Shown in pieces: positions 62,666-64,000 of a DNA stretch of 64,000 bases. Below the pieces are notes generated by a model. That model saw only the letters and a program-made list of their open reading frames with translations. It was not told where the DNA came from and made no database searches. Source of the DNA: Ridgeia piscesae (Eukaryota > Annelida > Polychaeta > Sabellida > Siboglinidae); assembly GCA_025642075.2 (NCBI GenBank), contig JAODUO010000143.1:457501-521500 (forward strand), in the 5' to 3' direction. A program made the translations under genes and the position numbers. The stretch's first letter is position 1, and every line of letters starts with the position of its first letter.

Positions 62666-64000
62666 CTAGTACATCTGAGGTTGTACCCCCTGCGCCCCCA
62701 TGTCCTGTTGAGACGTCAGATGGGGTTGTGGCGTCTGTAGATCAGGCAGCATTCCCGGCAATAGTCTCACCGGTAATCCCATTTCGTGGGCCTCGGCCAG
62801 GGTGAGTTGGGGTGGGGGTAACTGAGTTAGACTCACCCTACCCACATCGTGTACGAGTGTGTGCGCAGCCTCCTGTACCGCAGCTGTCAACTGCTGATTG
62901 ACCTGTGGTTGCATGCGGGCGGACGTCACGACTTGGCCATTGTCCTGAATAGCCACCGTCACAATGCCATGGCTAACATCCTGCTGCGCCATGACACCGC
63001 TGTATTGACCCAGCTGCAGATCGTCACCATGGACAGATGGCATGATGGTGGCGTGATCGTGTTGACATTGTTGCATGGCGTGTGTGACATGCGGTGACGG
63101 CAAACAGAGCTGTGGCAGTGGATGACATGACATGTCAGTCTGGTTACTGCACTGCAGTGATGACGCAGTCGTCGACACACCCCCTGACATGTCAGGGAGT
63201 TGCTGCGTCGACGTCATCGCCGGCAGGGTATCTGGGGCCTGCAAGCCACCTGCTGTGTAGACTGTAGTATTCACAACACTCGCCAGGGTCGCTGTCATTC
63301 CAACAGCGTCCGCTGGAGACATAGACGGTTTTTCTTCAGACATGTTGCCGACGTTGGAACGTCGCTGATACTTGGCATCTGCCAGTTTATGGATGCCCAT
63401 CATATGGCGCCGAAGAATGGAGTAATCGTTGAAACTGGCCGCACACAGGCGACACTTAAATGGACGCTCCCCCGTGTGGATTCGCATGTGACGTACGAGC
63501 GCCCCCTTCTGGGTGAACTTCTTATTGCACTCTTCGCACTTGTGCGGACGAAACTGGCGATGTATGTTCTGGTGTAGGCGCAGGCTCTGTGTGCCTTTGA
63601 AGGCCTTCCCACAGATGTCGCACATGTGGCTGCGCACATCCGAGTGAATGCGCCGGTGAACACGCAGGCTCGCCTTGGCGAAGAACGCAACACCGCACAC
63701 CTCGCATGCGAACGGCCGCACACCGAGGTGTTCCTTGTTCTGATGCTCGCGGTACACTGTCTTGTTGTTGCACAGTTTGCCACAGATCGTGCACAGGTAG
63801 TGCTTCACGTACGTGTTCTTGATGCCCAGGTGTATAGAGTTACGATGCAGGTGCAGTGCGAACTTACTCTTCAGTGCCTTTCCACAGGTCTCGCAGCAAA
63901 ACCGCTGTGTGTGTGTGCGAACGTGCTGATTCAGGTCTTTCCTCATTGCGAAGGCCTTACTACAGGTGGGACATGGCAGTAGCTTTTCCCCGTGTGTACG
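62666..64000 (-). CDS. C2H2 zinc-finger protein, 3' part (continues past the window)
   Basis: Open to the right edge of the window, so the N-terminus is missing; the first ATG seen (63946) lies inside a finger and is not the start. Seven C2H2 fingers are visible: CPTC-KAF, CCETC-KAL (H-x5-H spacing, RNSIH), YLCTICGKLC (H-x4-H), FACEVCGVAF, HMCDICGKAF, HKCEECNKKF and FKCRLCAASF (RRHMMGIH). Linkers such as HTGERPF occur between fingers 6 and 7. After the fingers come about 220 residues rich in Gln, Ser, Thr and Pro (PQVNQQLTAAVQEAAHTLV, PPPQLTLAEAHEMGLPVRL), likely a regulatory tail. It ends VQPQMY and TAG. Probably a nuclear DNA-binding transcription regulator; no specific orthologue recognised. 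Confidence 0.9.
   Translation of the reverse strand, partial: RTHGEKLLPCPTCSKAFAMRKDLNQHVRTHTQRFCCETCGKALKSKFALHLHRNSIHLGIKNTYVKHYLCTICGKLCNNKTVYREHQNKEHLGVRPFACEVCGVAFFAKASLRVHRRIHSDVRSHMCDICGKAFKGTQSLRLHQNIHRQFRPHKCEECNKKFTQKGALVRHMRIHTGERPFKCRLCAASFNDYSILRRHMMGIHKLADAKYQRRSNVGNMSEEKPSMSPADAVGMTATLASVVNTTVYTAGGLQAPDTLPAMTSTQQLPDMSGGVSTTASSLQCSNQTDMSCHPLPQLCLPSPHVTHAMQQCQHDHATIMPSVHGDDLQLGQYSGVMAQQDVSHGIVTVAIQDNGQVVTSARMQPQVNQQLTAAVQEAAHTLVHDVGRVSLTQLPPPQLTLAEAHEMGLPVRLLPGMLPDLQTPQPHLTSQQDMGAQGVQPQMY

Overview
The window is animal (metazoan) nuclear DNA: intron-rich genes with GT-AG splice sites, long AT-rich non-coding stretches, many minisatellites, tRNA-derived SINEs and decayed DNA transposons. 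Nothing looks bacterial, viral or organellar. Gene content and repeat style fit a marine invertebrate, most likely a lophotrochozoan such as a mollusc. That placement is inference; there is no rRNA or mitochondrial marker to test it.

Four protein-coding units can be supported. (1) Positions 17587 to 5360, minus strand: a BTB-BACK-Kelch gene of the KLHL1/4/5 group, rebuilt as nine exons (570 codons) whose phases all agree. Its last intron appears to use a GC donor. The terminal UGA is followed by CUA and then by a further 453 sense codons in the same frame (5359-3998), a strong candidate for programmed stop-codon readthrough. (2) Positions 42457 to 28902, minus strand: an ADAD-type (ADAR-like) gene rebuilt as eleven exons, 700 aa, with two dsRNA-binding domains and a deaminase domain. 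It keeps the three zinc ligands but has isoleucine where the catalytic glutamate should be. (3) Positions 54405-57014, plus strand: a two-exon gene for a 714-aa mucin-like single-pass membrane protein. (4) Position 62666 to the right edge, minus strand: the 3' part of a seven-finger C2H2 zinc-finger gene that continues beyond the window.

Layout: 1-3990 repeats and mobile-element remains downstream of the KLHL gene; 3998-17587 KLHL gene; 17.6-28.9 kb intergenic, with a 2.9 kb element interrupted by a hAT fossil that has a perfect 8-bp target duplication, plus several MITEs; 28.9-43.4 kb ADAD gene; about 43.4-43.6 kb possible bidirectional promoter; 43.6-54.4 kb long non-coding stretch (intergenic or 5' intron) with a TTAA-flanked MITE and minisatellites; 54.4-57.0 kb mucin-like gene and then repeats; 57.0-62.6 kb non-coding; 62.7-64 kb zinc-finger gene.

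The most unusual structural theme is that at least five minisatellites in the two large minus-strand genes are built from the edge of the exon they touch, including the splice acceptor or donor. The real splice site is therefore the last of tens of near-identical copies. No functional link between the genes is visible; they are ordinary neighbours, not an operon.
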